NCBI GenBank assembly: GCA_964017155.1
Contig: OZ024857.1
Span: forward strand, 40,331,716-40,395,715
DNA: 64,000 bases
From: Oasisia sp. SBJ-2009
Taxonomy: Eukaryota; Annelida; Polychaeta; Sabellida; Siboglinidae
Reading direction: 5' to 3'
Numbering within the stretch: the stretch's first letter is position 1; each line of letters opens with the position of its first letter. The notes beneath the pieces were generated by a model. That model was not told the DNA's origin and ran no database searches. It worked only from the letters and a program-made list of their open reading frames with translations. Both the position numbers and the translations under genes were made by a program. This document shows, in pieces, positions 12,200 through 24,079 of this stretch.

Positions 12200-12480
12200 T
12201 GTATTTATTTTACTTTGAGCCGCCTACAATCTATTTTTGACTACTGCTTCTAATCTCCCATACTCTGTATTCCATGCATAATAAACATGTGGCTGCGATA
12301 ATGCTGAACAAAACATTTGTTTTTCCTTTTCTTCAACGAAAACTCCTTGTCTATGTAAAAACGTTAACTTGGCATTGATATTTTTTACTACATATTTACC
12401 CTTAGACAAACCATCCATGTCCAGATCAAAAATGGTACTTAGATATTTAACAATTTATTTACGTTCTTTATTAACACTAT
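12200..12480 (-). pseudogene. LINE reverse transcriptase C-terminal scrap
   Basis: Minus-strand translation includes VKYLSTIFDLDMDGL, then VVKNINAKLTFLHRQ and SALSQPHVYYAWNTEYG. This is the segment just after the RT palm in many non-LTR elements (usually KYLGV...KINAKLKFLYR...CNALIQPHFDYACSAWY). An in-frame TAG replaces the usual Gln in the following KNRL-x-AAQSK. About 90 residues survive, so it is dead and not part of a host gene. Confidence 0.75.
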
Positions 12481-12729
12481 TAGAGGGAATGCTGTCAGCG
12501 TTTGTTAGTCGGACATTAGATGCAAACGGACAAGTGCCTAAAATCCACGCATCATTGAACATGCAGACACAAGCCTCAGTTATGCAGCACAAGTCTCAGA
12601 GATTGCCTGTCTAAAACAGCAATTATGTCACTTACTGCAAGATATACTTAAAGTAATTACTATTCATAGCACATGCTACTGCCAGCTGCCTGCTGTTTCT
12701 TACACATTTACCATGTGAGCTTTTGTATG

Positions 12730-13375
12730 CTGAAAGGGTGCACTAAAACGGGTCAAAACTTCTTTAAAGGGATACTCCAATCAGTGAGAGATCCAGCGTA
12801 TTAACTTATATATGTATACTATATTGGTTGTGCTTAGTAATTGTGCACAAAGAGCATTAATAAACAATTAGTTATAGTTTAATGGTATCAAATACATGCT
12901 ATTTTAGATTCAGGGTGCTGCCATCTTGAGACTTATGCGCCAGTGACGTAAGCCAAATCGTTTACGTCACTGGCGCATTGTTGAAAAAGGCATGGATTGG
13001 CGGATTATTCGCTAATAATTGTGATAGTGATGTAAGCAATCCGTGACGTGGATACATCAAATATCATTGGACAGACGTAAGATGTTCGAACATGCATGTG
13101 CCAGTGACATAAGCGGTTTACATCACAGGCATATAACTCGGTATAAGTCTCAAGATAGCAGTGTCCTGAATCTAACATGGAGTGTTTCTGGTACAATTAC
13201 ACTATAATTAATTGTTTAATAAGTTTAACGATCTTTGTGCACAATTGCTATGCACAACCAAATCCAATATATTATACAGATGTAACTAAATGCTGTGAAT
13301 CTCTCACTAACTATCCCTTTACGAGTGCACTACTGCACTCAAACTAGTCAAAACCTGTTTTGACTGAAAAACTGC
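12730..13375. mobile_element. Older foldback element with ~240-bp diverged inverted arms
   Basis: The left arm from about 12,735 (GGGTGCACTAAAACGGGTCAAAAC) pairs with the right arm ending about 13,370 (GTCAAAACCTGTTTTGAC). Paired landmarks include AAAGGGATA...GTGAGAGAT, TTGTGCACAAAGA, AACAATTA, TTAGATTCAGG and ATCTTGAGACTTAT. Identity is clearly below that of the foldback at 11.4 kb. The centre has its own hairpin, GCGCCAGTGACGTAA / TTACGTCACTGGCGC. Confidence 0.8.
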
Positions 13376-15480
13376 AAATGCCACATTAAAAGACCTGGCT
13401 GATATCTATGCTGTGTGTCAAGTTAACGTCAGCAGTGATTACCAGTAATTATCTGTGCTAACAAAGATCGACTGTTTTTCCTGCATCCCTACTAAGTGAT
13501 AAGCATCTAAACCACTTCTTAAATAATTTGTAGTTCCATGCCTTTTCAAAATCGCAGTATGTGTACTGTTTATGCTTGCCATTATGCCCTGTGTAGTTTA
13601 TTCTCTGAGAATTGTGATAACACATACACTGTAATGTAAGCAAGTACAAATGCAAATATATAATTAAGCTGATGTATCTGATATAATGCATACAAGTTTG
13701 TTAATCTACTCATAAAAGGCGTAAACCTTATGAAACGTAAGGATCCACATTTTCAAGGGTTCATCTATGGCACTTATTTACCCTGAAACCTATCATTGTT
13801 TCACTTGGCATATCACGATGACACATTACACAGATTACTTTGAAAACTGGACACTGGATCGCAAGTGTGCATGTACTAATAATAATAATGTATGGGTAAC
13901 CTGGTCCATGGGTAATAATTTGTAAATGTTGATAACTTAAAACCTATATTCATCACATGGATTCATTCAAAAAGTGCAGAGACAAGTATCTCAAATGTTA
14001 GCAAATGTGTTCATGTTCACATAGAATATATGACCCCATCAGTATATCAACCTGGTGGGGGCAACCACATATACCCTTGAATGACAATATGGGTATATGA
14101 TAGTGGTGTCATGGTCAGTGTGGCACTGGTGTGTCCACCTTGTGACCCTCATTTACATAGTATTGTGACACTGGTCTTGCTCAACAAATAAAAGTGCCAG
14201 ATTCTGGACACCCCTGAGCCTGATTGATGTGATCTATGCTGGTCATAATTGTACTGAACTGAAGCCCCAACCAACTTGGCTATGCCTATACTGTGACACG
14301 TGTACACGTCATGCAGTCATGCTCATGCCATCATGTCATGGGTTTGGGACTTCACATGGACTACAGCTTAGATGTTTGTAACATAGTGATACCTACCATA
14401 TGTATGGAGGTCAGACAGATGTTCTGCCCCAGGTGTTCCTTCCGATAAGATGGGGAGACAGGGCTCCAAGTTTAGTGGCCGTAGTGTATTATCAGACAAT
14501 ATACCTGTCCGTTGATATTTTTTCTTATGTTGTTATAATGTCAGTCCATGGTTCTACGCTGATCAATATCGGATATTTTTTGCGGTGTTTAAAGGGGGTT
14601 AATGACTTTTTCCTCTCTGTGAACTGTATTTTGATTTTCGTTGTTTATGCCTGTGGCCATATTGGATCACGTTAACAGGCCCCATCTTTCAAAAAATGTT
14701 GCAAGTTTATGTTAATGAGTACAGCCATTTTGAATAGAATAGAATAGAACTTTTTAGATAAATTAATGTGATCATACAAATATCATGATAATCTGTCGAT
14801 AAAAGTTGTATTAATTAGGCAGTTAAAATGGCCTGTGTTTTGTGATTATTTATTTAGTTGGATTCAGCGGGATTCGTATGCAAAAGTGTAAAGAATTGTG
14901 TTGATGATAATATGACTACACTGAGAGCTTACCAATCGATAGCATAAACATGCACAAGGTCCATTTATGCCTCTGTCTCAAAAGACATCACCATTTTGCC
15001 TTGTTCCCTGTGCGTGCAATGCATTGATCGATAGCAGGTGTCTTTGATTAATAAACAAATTCAAAGTCAGCAAGTACTTTTGCCTGCACATATGGTTATG
15101 CAAACTAATGAATTACTACCATGTTTAATGTACCTAATTTATATTAGTTTGTTTATTGGTATTATTGTATTATTTTCCGTTTTTAGTTATTTAGCATATG
15201 TTTTATGGTTTTGTGTGTTGGTTAGGCTACATTAAATGTATTAATTATTATAATTTATGACAATTTATCATTAATGTCTACAAAATTATATTACACGACT
15301 TCTGTATGTTGTTTCCGGGGTATTCTTTGACGACAGTTTTATATGAAAGTTATATTTTGTGTTGAGTATAAATTATAAGTAATTTGTATAATATTGTTGA
15401 AAAAAATATGATACATTATAATATTATATTAACTGAATAAAAAATGAGGTTTGTATTCGCCTTCATCATAGTTTACAACA
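13376..15480. other. Intergenic stretch, nothing recognised
   Basis: AT-rich unique-looking DNA with short low-complexity pieces only (for example AGAATAGAATAG at about 14,738). No splice-bordered frame or repeat family was recognised. Confidence 0.5.
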
Positions 15481-15509
15481 AAACCAGTATAATTGAAAAA
15501 AGTATTCTT

Positions 15510-16020
15510 CTTGTGATTTATGTAGAAGATCAAACAGGAGAATGTGTGGAAATTAAAATAATTATTTTAGGGGATAAAGCTGCAGTTATATTAATTTTTC
15601 AACTATGTACTTGAAGGAAGCACCACTGCATTTTGATTAGTCACTATTATCTGAAGAAAATAATAAAAGCAATTATAAAGATTTATCGGCAAGATCAAAT
15701 CTGTTAGAAGTGTCAGAATGTTTTATTTGAAATTTCATAAAATTGCTGTTTCGTTAATGTTTAATCTACGTACCTGAAACAAGCACCATTGCATGCACTT
15801 CAATTAGTGATTATGACTAGAGGAATAAAAAAAATGAAATGAGTATGGTTTATATGCAAAATTCCTTAAATTAGCAAGCCATATTAATTAAAACGTCATA
15901 TAATTCGTACTTTTACAGTTCTGTAGTTTGCTTAATATTTCACTTAAGTACATGAAACAACTACCATATTATAATATATATACTTCTTAGTGACTACTAT
16001 CAGGGAACAACAACAAAATT
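15510..16020. repeat. Three diverged ~160-180 bp tandem repeats
   Basis: The motif 'ACTA/TACGTACTTGAAACAAGCACCAT...TTAGTNACTAT' recurs around 15,600, 15,761 and 15,940, giving periods near 161 and 179 bp. Copies are strongly diverged but keep the order of short blocks (GTACNTGAAACAA, then TTAGTGACTA, then a GAA/CAA-rich end). Confidence 0.55.
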
Positions 16021-16379
16021 CTGAAGAGAAGTTAGGTCCGACCTCCCTACCATATGTCAGGTCTTAATTGCTCGGTGTTTCATCTAGGTTTGGACAGGAG
16101 TCAGACCACGCAGTTGCCAACAAAATGGGACTGAAATCTGAGTCCATATTCTTCTCTACTCTAGACCTAGTTCTGTATTCTCCTTCTAGATTCATGAGCT
16201 GCCGTCAGTGCCTAGTGAGAGGACGTAACTTTAAGTTCGACTAAGACTAAGTCTAAGAATAAGTTCACCTTGGTTTCAGTTAACTAAACTGGTGAACATA
16301 AACACATCAGTCTTGCGTGTGTATCTATCACAAGCAGTATGGCATGGACTCCCAACATTTGTTCACAAAAAACATGAAG

Positions 16380-16760
16380 AGTTCGAATGCCTAAAAAGTT
16401 GGATCGAACACCCCGCGCCGTGGCAAGACCGTTCTTCCGTGGCAGTGCTCGGTCATGTGTGACCGACCGTTCAGCACTTCACTCGTAGTCTTCAGGCTTC
16501 AGCTGCAATAAATCCTTCAACTCAAGCGCCCACATTACCGTTTAGTATGCACGTTATGAAAATTGGTGGAGACAGTATTATATCCGATGTCATTTTCCAA
16601 AAAAATAATTAACTCCAAACATACCTGGCGACGTCGAACTTGAACCTGTGAACACAACCTGTTTACATCTGTCAAACTTTTCTGTCTACCACCAGGGGTC
16701 GCTAAACTAATGGCGGCGTCGACGTACCGCACCTGACCACACTAGGTTACACATTAGCTT
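16380..16760. promoter_or_regulatory. GC-richer island with CTCF-like and YY1-like motifs (tentative)
   Basis: This stretch is visibly GC-richer than its surroundings. CCACCAGGGGTCGCT at 16,690 resembles the CTCF core, and TAATGGCGGC at 16,711 resembles a YY1 site. It might be a promoter or insulator between genes. No transcript structure is visible: a Met at the YY1-like site gives only MAASTYRT before a stop. Confidence 0.25.
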
Positions 16761-16819
16761 AGCTTTGATTAACCAGACTCCGTCAGATGGCAGCACCTTT
16801 TAGCCCCTGCATCTTCATA

Positions 16820-16923
<104 letters not shown>

Positions 16924-17295
16924 ATATGGTGAAACATGGTAAAATGTAATAAACTACGGCTTATTATAACTTACTACGGATTTACTTCATTTTACTACAG
17001 TTTATTACATCTTCATTTGGATTTACTCTGGTAATGGTGTAGTAAAACTTAGTATATTGTAGTTTACTATAAATTACTATGGTTTTATTATAATTTACTG
17101 GTTTTATTATATGTCTACGTACGAATTTACCATATTTACCATTACTAATATGCGACGTGTCATCTACATGCACCTTTGAGGTGATGCCACGTTCCCGAGC
17201 TAAACGACTTTGGTCCAGCGACTATATTTTGAGACTGTGACGTGACGGCGATGAATGTTGTCAACAACAACAAATTTCATCACTGAAGGAGTGGC

Positions 17296-17412
17296 CAACG
17301 CAACACCGTGCTGTCACAACACCGTGCTGTCACAACGCCGTGCTGTCACAACGCCGTGCTGTCACAACACCGTGCGGTCACAACGCCGTGCTGTCACAAC
17401 GCCGTGCTGTAG
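17296..17412. repeat. 16-bp minisatellite
   Basis: Unit CGCCGTGCTGTCACAA, about 7 copies, with CACC/CGCC variants and one GCGG variant. Confidence 0.9.
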
Positions 17413-17829
17413 CTGCCGGTCGATTCAGACATAGGCACATGTATGTTATTAGTTGACACTGCCATTTTATTATTTAATGCCTGTGCAATAAGTTTGAACC
17501 AAATTGAACCTTTCTAAAGAACGTATAGAGTAATACGAAGTCGGTTCGATGCAGTTTGTTTTTCTCGCAACAACTAAACGCCGGTGATGATATTATGTAG
17601 TCGTCGGTCGTTCGCTTCAACGTCGAGGTGACAGTCCACGCTTCGGATGAGTGTGTTAATGTGTAGTACACGGCTATTTGATAGATGCTTTGCTTGATGG
17701 AACGAGCAGATATTTTCCTTTACAAGACCCACACAGTCTCATAGGAATGTATTCTACAAGTCGGCGATGAACGAGACAGTTACAAAGTAGACCCCTGGAG
17801 CACTCGATCCTGTCGCTGTGTGGCCCAAC

Positions 17830-18320
17830 ACGAACTTATTAATACAGGTGTGGCGTCACGTACTTGCGTTACGTGTGGGAAATTATTCAAACATATGTGT
17901 AACATTGTCACACATAAACAGAACTTTTTCATACAGATATAGCGTCACATACTTGTGTCGTGTCACGTGTGGGAAATTATTCAAACATGTGTAACATTGT
18001 CACACATGAAGATAATTTATTCATGCAGGTGTAGCGTCACGTACTTGTGTCACATTCAAGCATGTGTGTAACATTGTCACAAATGAAGAAATTCATTCAG
18101 ATACAAATGTTAGACCATTAATAGTGCAGCCACATGTGGAAAGTCGTTCAACCATAACAATAGGGGCGCCTTACCAAACATACAATGTGACGTCACACAC
18201 TTGTCATACATGTGGAAAGTCATTCAAACGCAGGTGCCACCTTGTCAAACAGGTATTTATTCATAAAGATATCAAGCCATACATGACGCATGTGGAAAGT
18301 CATCCAAAGGCATGTTATAT
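17830..18320 (+). pseudogene. Decayed C2H2 zinc-finger array
   Basis: The best finger remnant is THTCHTCGKSFKRRCHLVKQ followed by IHKDIKPYM near 18,190-18,285, with the CxxC...F...L...H spacing and a decayed HTGEKPY linker. Earlier repeats at about 17,850, 17,942 and 18,030 carry CGKLFKHMCNIVTHK-like sequence in shifting frames, spaced 88-92 bp (one finger is 84 bp). Many stops and frameshifts make it non-functional. Confidence 0.72.
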
Positions 18321-18344
18321 TATTACAATAGTATATACTAAATA

Positions 18345-18965
18345 TTGGCATACTACAAGTGCAACTGAACAGTCGTTGATATGTCTTACTTTAAGGAGCA
18401 AACGCTAAGGTAACCAACAAAGTCATCGAATACAAACGATACTCACCAAACAATAACCAATTATATTCGAATTAACTACGTCATGCAATGTTGTTATGGT
18501 CATTTGTTACAACTATCAATAATTAACCTATTACAAGAGCAAATGAATAATCTTGGATATGAATAACATAAAAACAATACAATCGCATAAAGTGCATAAA
18601 AGGTATTTCATAGTGTGCAATCCTTGAATCTATTAACACGCTCTACAAATCACCAATCGCAGATATAGTCATGCACCAACTCGAGTTCTCGTGAAACACA
18701 ATACAAGTCTAACCTTCTATATGAATATTATTCCACCGTGTAACCGACTAATTAAACAAAACAGTTTAACGACCTGGTAAACAGAACAACCCAGCATGTT
18801 TACAAGTACCAACAATTCCCAAATACACATTACTTAGTGGGGCGGAGGTTTAGTTGTAACAACGTGTCTTGGAAAACTACAGTATATTGCAGCAGCTATG
18901 CCATCTTACGAGTTAATGCCAACTGACGTTTTCATAAATTTTACATGGTAGCAAATTCATGTCTT
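18345..18965. repeat. Tandem segmental duplication, left copy
   Basis: Matches 19,495-20,045 in the same orientation: CTACAAGTGCAA start, AAGGAGCAAACG, ATATTCGAATTAACTACGTC, TTAACACGCTCTACA, CACCAATCGCAGA and the ATGCCATCTTAC end. It begins right after the zinc-finger remnant. Estimated identity is 75-80% by eye, with small indels. Confidence 0.82.
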
Positions 18966-19183
18966 ATGCCACGTTTTGGTGGTAGTTTCAACCAAAGTTG
19001 AATGCATAACGTGTGTTAAACATTGCGACCGTTTAAAGTGATACCTAAGAGTTAAATCAGAGGAGTAGTGAAGTCTGATATAGACCTTACTTACAGTTTA
19101 TAGGTTCACATTTGGCACTCGAGTTGCAAAGCTTGTCTGGCTAAGTCGATTATGGTTAGATTATTAGTAGGCCCTATTATTAG

Positions 19184-19314
<131 letters not shown>

Positions 19315-19494
19315 GCATATTACACACGCCTTTGACAGTATAATCAATACGAGAAGCAGCCGGCTATTGTATTTTAAATAACAGATTGTCAAAACGATAT
19401 AACAGTAAAACGAATATAACATTCAACTATTAAACATCACCAAATGCTAGGATTGCTGCTGTGTTACTATAGCAATACTATATTAACAACTATT

Positions 19495-20045
19495 AACATA
19501 CTACAAGTGCAAGAAAACATTCGTGGATATGCTTTGGTTTAAGGAGCAAACGATAATGTAACCAACAGTCATCAAATAGAAACAATACTCACCAAACAAT
19601 AGCCCGTTATATTCGAATTAACTACGTCATACAATGTTGTGATGGTTATTTGTTACAATTATCAATACTTAGCATTTCATAAGCACAAATAAATAATCTA
19701 GGATATGCATCGCATAAAATGCATAACAGTTATTCTGCTGTGTGCAGTCTTTGAGTCTGTTAACACGCTCTACACTTCACCAATCGCAGACATAGTCATG
19801 CCGACACCAATTCGAGTTCCAGAGAAATAAAATACAAGTCCAATTGTCTGTATGAATTACTTCATGACACAACTGACCCATTAAACAAACAGGTCGTCGA
19901 ACAGCATAACCCATTAAACATAACCATCCCGTGTGTTTACAAGTATCCAAATACACACTACTTGGTAGAGCAAAAATGTCGTGTTAACTATGTGTCTTGG
20001 GGAGCAATATTGCAACCGCTACGCCATCTTACAAGATAAATGAAC
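19495..20045. repeat. Tandem segmental duplication, right copy
   Basis: Partner of 18,345-18,965, about 1.1 kb away in direct orientation. No zinc-finger remnant precedes this copy, so either only the flank was duplicated or the finger part was lost. Confidence 0.82.
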
Positions 20046-20322
20046 AAATCAAGCTGAAGAACAAGGTTATCGTGTACTCCGTGTTGTGCCAATGAAAACA
20101 AATGGCGCACGTGTATATACAGTCGTATTTACAATCTACGATACGATAAACACATCTATGCAAGCGATGCACGGGGCGTATCCGCAAATTAACCACAACA
20201 GTTCTGCCTTACGATACTGCTATGAAATATATTTGCATTTACATATTTTAAATGGATTTGCTGGGTTGATTCGTGGGTGTGAGCTATTTCTTGCGGTGTC
20301 GAACTGTGTGACCGAAGGTGAT

Positions 20323-20423
20323 CTAGAACACTACGACCATCAGACCCAGGGCAGTTCCAAAGAGAGCAAAGATGATGACGGTAGAACGTGCGCCTGAAGC
20401 TTCCGGTGAGTCTTTGACCTCAG
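20323..20423 (-). CDS. Mesh/SUSD2-like gene, last exon (transmembrane helix)
   Basis: Acceptor GACCTTTTCAG, phase 1. Completing the split Ala codon gives EVKDSPEASGARS and then the hydrophobic helix TVIIFALFGTALGLMVVVF, followed at once by TAG (20,323-20,325). This is the expected C-terminal membrane anchor after the Sushi domain in Mesh/SUSD2 proteins. The phase matches the Sushi exon. Odd point: after the TAG the frame continues ITFGHTVRHRKK and then stops. A short basic cytoplasmic tail therefore seems to have been cut off or to need readthrough. Confidence 0.82.
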
Positions 20424-20425
20424 CT

Positions 20426-21556
20426 GAAAAGGTCAAGTTCAACTCTGCAGTTTTAAGATTAGTTGTGGAAGACGTTCTGATAAGGCAGTGTAATTGGAGA
20501 TATTACAATGGTAATATAAGTCTACAATGGTAATATAGGTCGTATTGTGATAGAAATATTAGCTGGTGTTATGGTTTTGCTGGATGTACTGCAAATGTAA
20601 TGGTGACAGATTATAATGGAAATTGTGGCTGGTACAGTGGTTTTGTTGGAGGTACTGAACATGCAAATGCAGTAGTGATATCATTGTGGTGAAAGAGAGG
20701 CTGATGTGTTGGCTTGGTTTGCTGTGTCCACTTTTTTTTAATCAATTGTGGTTGGTAGAAACAGCTGTAGTTAACACTCTAAAGTACTCCTCATATTGGT
20801 AGCGAAACACATTCTTATTTATTTTAAAACGACACAGCATCTACACCACACGTAAACATAGGTATATTCATTATAATTGTTTTTCACTAGCTTTGAATTG
20901 TGTATGCAAATGCAACGTCGTCTGCCGTAATTTGACCACGTGGCGCTGATGTCCGGGTGATGTTTCTGCCCATGCGCGATAAATGTAAAATCATCAATGC
21001 ACAGCGAAACGCAAAGTATTTGTGGTATGAATACCACACGCTACCCGTTAATTTTGTTGTTGTAATTAGTGTGAAGAGTTGCTTAATGTTTCGTGTAATA
21101 CATTAAAATGTTTTGCTTGTTTAAAACAGTATCACGGATCAGGGCGCACTGCAATCACATGGTTTGCGCTAACTATCAAAGCATGTCTCAACACCTATTT
21201 GCCTCGTGCTAATTTGCGACAAATAAATACTAAAGTGTTATATACGTCCTTTTGTTCATAGTGGCTGATATATGTCACACTAAAGACGTATTTAATATGA
21301 GTTTCGTCGTGAAGCGTTTACGTGCATAATGGTAACTAATGACACTGTCTGACTCGCGCATGCGCAGAAACGTCACCCGGATACATTTCAATGCCCGAGA
21401 AAACATTAAACGCTACACTGCTATACAACTATTCGCGATGCACAAGACAACACAGCGTTTCAGATTACGGAATGCAAACACGCTTACTGTGGTTCATAAT
21501 TTGTATATTTCCAACAATCAGAAAGCAACATGTCCAAAGTGTAAACATGTACTCAC
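20426..21556 (-). other. Last intron of the Mesh-like gene
   Basis: About 1.1 kb without a recognised exon. It has a short duplicated phrase (TACAATGGTAATATA twice near 20,500-20,535). Confidence 0.6.
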
Positions 21557-21730
21557 CTACGCAGTTGACGTCAGTTCCGCTCCATTTGCCCTGTGCCATG
21601 CAAGTCCGCTGCACTGAGCCCTCAAGCCGGAAACCGTCATTGCAAGAGAACGTCACAACGGTCCCTAGCAACGGACTGCTGCCATTCTTTGCACCGTTAG
21701 ACGGGGTCTTGACATGACCACAACTGATCA
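21557..21730 (-). CDS. Mesh/SUSD2-like gene, Sushi (CCP) domain exon
   Basis: One hundred seventy-four bp, phase 1 to 1, with acceptor ATTGTTGCAG and donor GTAG|GTGAGT. It encodes VISCGHVKTPSNGAKNG and continues to VVTFSCNDGFRLEGS, QRTCMAQGKWSG and VNCV. The four cysteines and the single Trp before the last Cys are the Sushi/CCP signature. A single symmetrical phase-1 exon is typical for this module. It lies between the VWD-derived exons and the membrane anchor, as in Mesh and SUSD2, where it faces the extracellular space. Confidence 0.93.
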
Positions 21731-22194
21731 CTGCAACAATGTAGTTTACTGTCACTCGATGTCTCAGTTCTACAAAGTCGAATATTAGATATAAAATGCA
21801 CTAATCATTCTTTGATAATATAGTGACATTTATTTAACACTATTTTAGCTATTGACTACAACATTGTGAATGATCACAACACATATGTCTTCTTAAAATG
21901 ATAACCTTCATAGAGGCTTAATAACCATAATGTCATATAGAATTGTCGCTAGAGAGACGCTGATATAACGTAAGTCATTTATTAAAGCGTCAGTCTAGGT
22001 GTAGATGCAATACTATGCAATACAATGCAAAACAAATATAAGCACATTCCAAACAAAAAAAACATTCTATAGACGAACTAGTCAATAGAGAGTTATGACA
22101 GACTCATATGCAATAATATATTCGGGTCTTTCTTGAAACAATATATCACAGATATAGCCTACATTTAAGCAAGACAGTCTCTTCTCTTACCCAG

Positions 22195-22445
22195 ACTTAG
22201 TCAGAGTGGTAATTTGCATTAGGAAGTCTGCCGTGTCTAAAGTAGAAAACTGGGAAATAGTTGAGCACAGTTAAATCAGTCCTCTCAAAATTATTGTTTT
22301 GAAACTGGTTGTTTTGTTTACCATTTGAACATTCTCTGCTGTCGCATTCTTTCTAAATTGGCGGGCAATATACTTTCAATGTAGTAGACCCTATTATAGT
22401 CTTAAGAACAGTATATTAATTAATAAATGAAAAACTATGAACAGA
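22195..22445. mobile_element. Degraded third copy of the 7.4/36.9 kb inverted-end element
   Basis: Shares TTTTGAAACTGGTTGTTTTG...TTTACCATTTGAA, AAATTGGCGGGCAATA and AGGAAGTCTGC with 7,426-7,760, in the same orientation. Its ends are not clear. Confidence 0.55.
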
Positions 22446-22519
22446 CTGACCCGTACGTCTAAAAGAGAACTATGATTCCGACAAGTTTACAGATGCCATC
22501 ACGCAGGTATAGGCCTAAA

Positions 22520-23808
22520 TTAAATTGATTAAGTTTAAGTTTATTCACTTCTCTGACAGCCAAAGTGGCTGAATGGTACAATAAGAACATTCATATAGTT
22601 GATAACAATTTCATTAATGTATATTAGTAAAACTATTATGAAAACATAACAATATATGAAGGTGTTACTAATTAGAATATCTAATAAAATTAAACCGATA
22701 AAAATGTCGGATAGTAAAACTGTAAAAGTTCTCTAATATGAATATAAACAGTTAGGTAAATTAAAGCATAACAACTATATAGCAAAACATATTATTGTAA
22801 ATGGAACATAAAACATGACTAAACAAATACAACTCGTTAAAATAGTATAAAATAGATAAACTGAATAAATAGCTAAAAGATTCACAGTTCAAAGCCAGTA
22901 ATGTTCGTATGTAAATAGGGAAGTCCATTCAGTGCCAATTATACAGACCATACGGTACAAATGAGTTCTTAAAGCGATTGGTCTAATAATCATTACAGCG
23001 AGGAACACCGTACGTGCGAGCGTTACGAAGAGAGTAGTCACGTGTCCTGGGGCGGCAGGAGGTGGTGCAGCTTGTGGTTGGTTTGCTGCATCGTCGCGAG
23101 CAAGGATCTGCACAGCGCCTCTCTCCGGTCTGCCAGCGCTGGTATTCCCGCAGTAGCGGTGGCGTCGTTATAACGCATTCCAAAAAATATAATGCGCATG
23201 GCCCTTTTCTGAATGCTTTCGAGCAGGTTTGTTTGTCTTATTGTCCGACTGGTATGCCCCACTTGGCAGGCGTATTCGATGACAGAACGGATGATTGTGG
23301 TATATATTTTGACGAGATGATGCGGTTCTATTCCAGCACGTTTGAGTAGAATGGTGAAGTATAGTCGTTGTGAAGCTTTTGTTGCGATATCGTCGATATG
23401 GAGTTGCCACGTAAGATCTTGTGAAATGGTGACACCTAGTAGTCGAGTGCTGTGAACTTGTTCGATCTGGATGTCGTTAATAGTTATCGGCGGGATGTCT
23501 GGCGTTTCTTTTTTGAAGCAAATGCGCATTTCCTTTGTTTTGTCATATTTCAGTGCCATATTGTTGGTGGTAGTCCATTGTGCCACTTTGTCGGCCGCTG
23601 TTTGGAGTGAACTGTTAACACACGAAGGTGCACATGATTCCCAAATTGTGCAGTCGTCTACGTATTCGACGTGATCACAGGTTGTTCGCAAGTCGTTTAT
23701 ATCATGCACAAAACCGATGGGACCGAAGATTGTTCCTTGTGGCCCGCCTGCGTTGATGGTAGTGTGCCTACAGATAACGGGTGCATACGACGGATTAACA
23801 TTTAATAC
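22520..23808 (-). mobile_element. 5'-truncated non-LTR retrotransposon (LINE)
   Basis: Minus-strand open frame of about 255 codons ending at 23,038. It includes GGPQGTIFGPIGFVHDINDL, the YVDD catalytic box, RLLGVTISQDLTWQLHIDD and IRSVIEYACQVGHTS. This is the C-terminal half of a CR1/Jockey-type RT. The frame is intact from about 23,800 to its stop, suggesting a fairly recent copy. The 3' UTR ends near 22,520 in AATAAACTTAAACTTAATC-type sequence. The 5' truncation lies within about 5-30 bp of the splice donor at 23,812. Confidence 0.88.
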
Positions 23809-23812
23809 TGAC

Positions 23813-24049
23813 CTGGCTTCGACGCTTCAACATACTCCTCATGCTGTCGTGTGACGTCAGCGGACGCCAGCGCCATTGTCAGACTGCCGGTGACAAAATA
23901 ATCGAAGACGCACTCTTCCGAGCCGCCACACACCCGGGTCACGTTCTCCACAGTGGCGCTGTCTGCCGGCGGTAGTTCGAACAGCGGCTCGAACCAACGA
24001 TCGTTGTAACCAACCTGGCGGAAGATCGATTCATCCGCCTTGGTTTTCC
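23813..24049 (-). CDS. Mesh/SUSD2-like gene, post-VWD exon
   Basis: Two hundred thirty-seven bp, phase 1 to 1, with acceptor TTTCCGATCCAG and donor CCAG|GTCAGT. Joined to the preceding exon it reads EEFGMT-WKTKADESIF, a classic end of VWD running into the conserved segment of Mesh/SUSD2. It continues VGYNDRWFEPLFELPPADSA and VCGGSEECVFDYFVTGSLTMA, which holds two Cys and the 'CxFDY..TG' phrase of this family. A LINE lies directly downstream and a MITE about 35 bp upstream. Confidence 0.92.
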
Positions 24050-24079
24050 CTGGATCGGAAATAACCGACATTTGTAAGT

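Noticed and set aside
16535..16732. Minus-strand frame of 65 codons beginning MRYVDAAIS
   Set aside because: It overlaps the CTCF/YY1-like patch, has no recognisable domain and no supported donor.
21391..21717. Plus-strand frames opposite the Sushi exon
   Set aside because: Antisense shadows; the minus strand carries the conserved cysteines and the splice borders.
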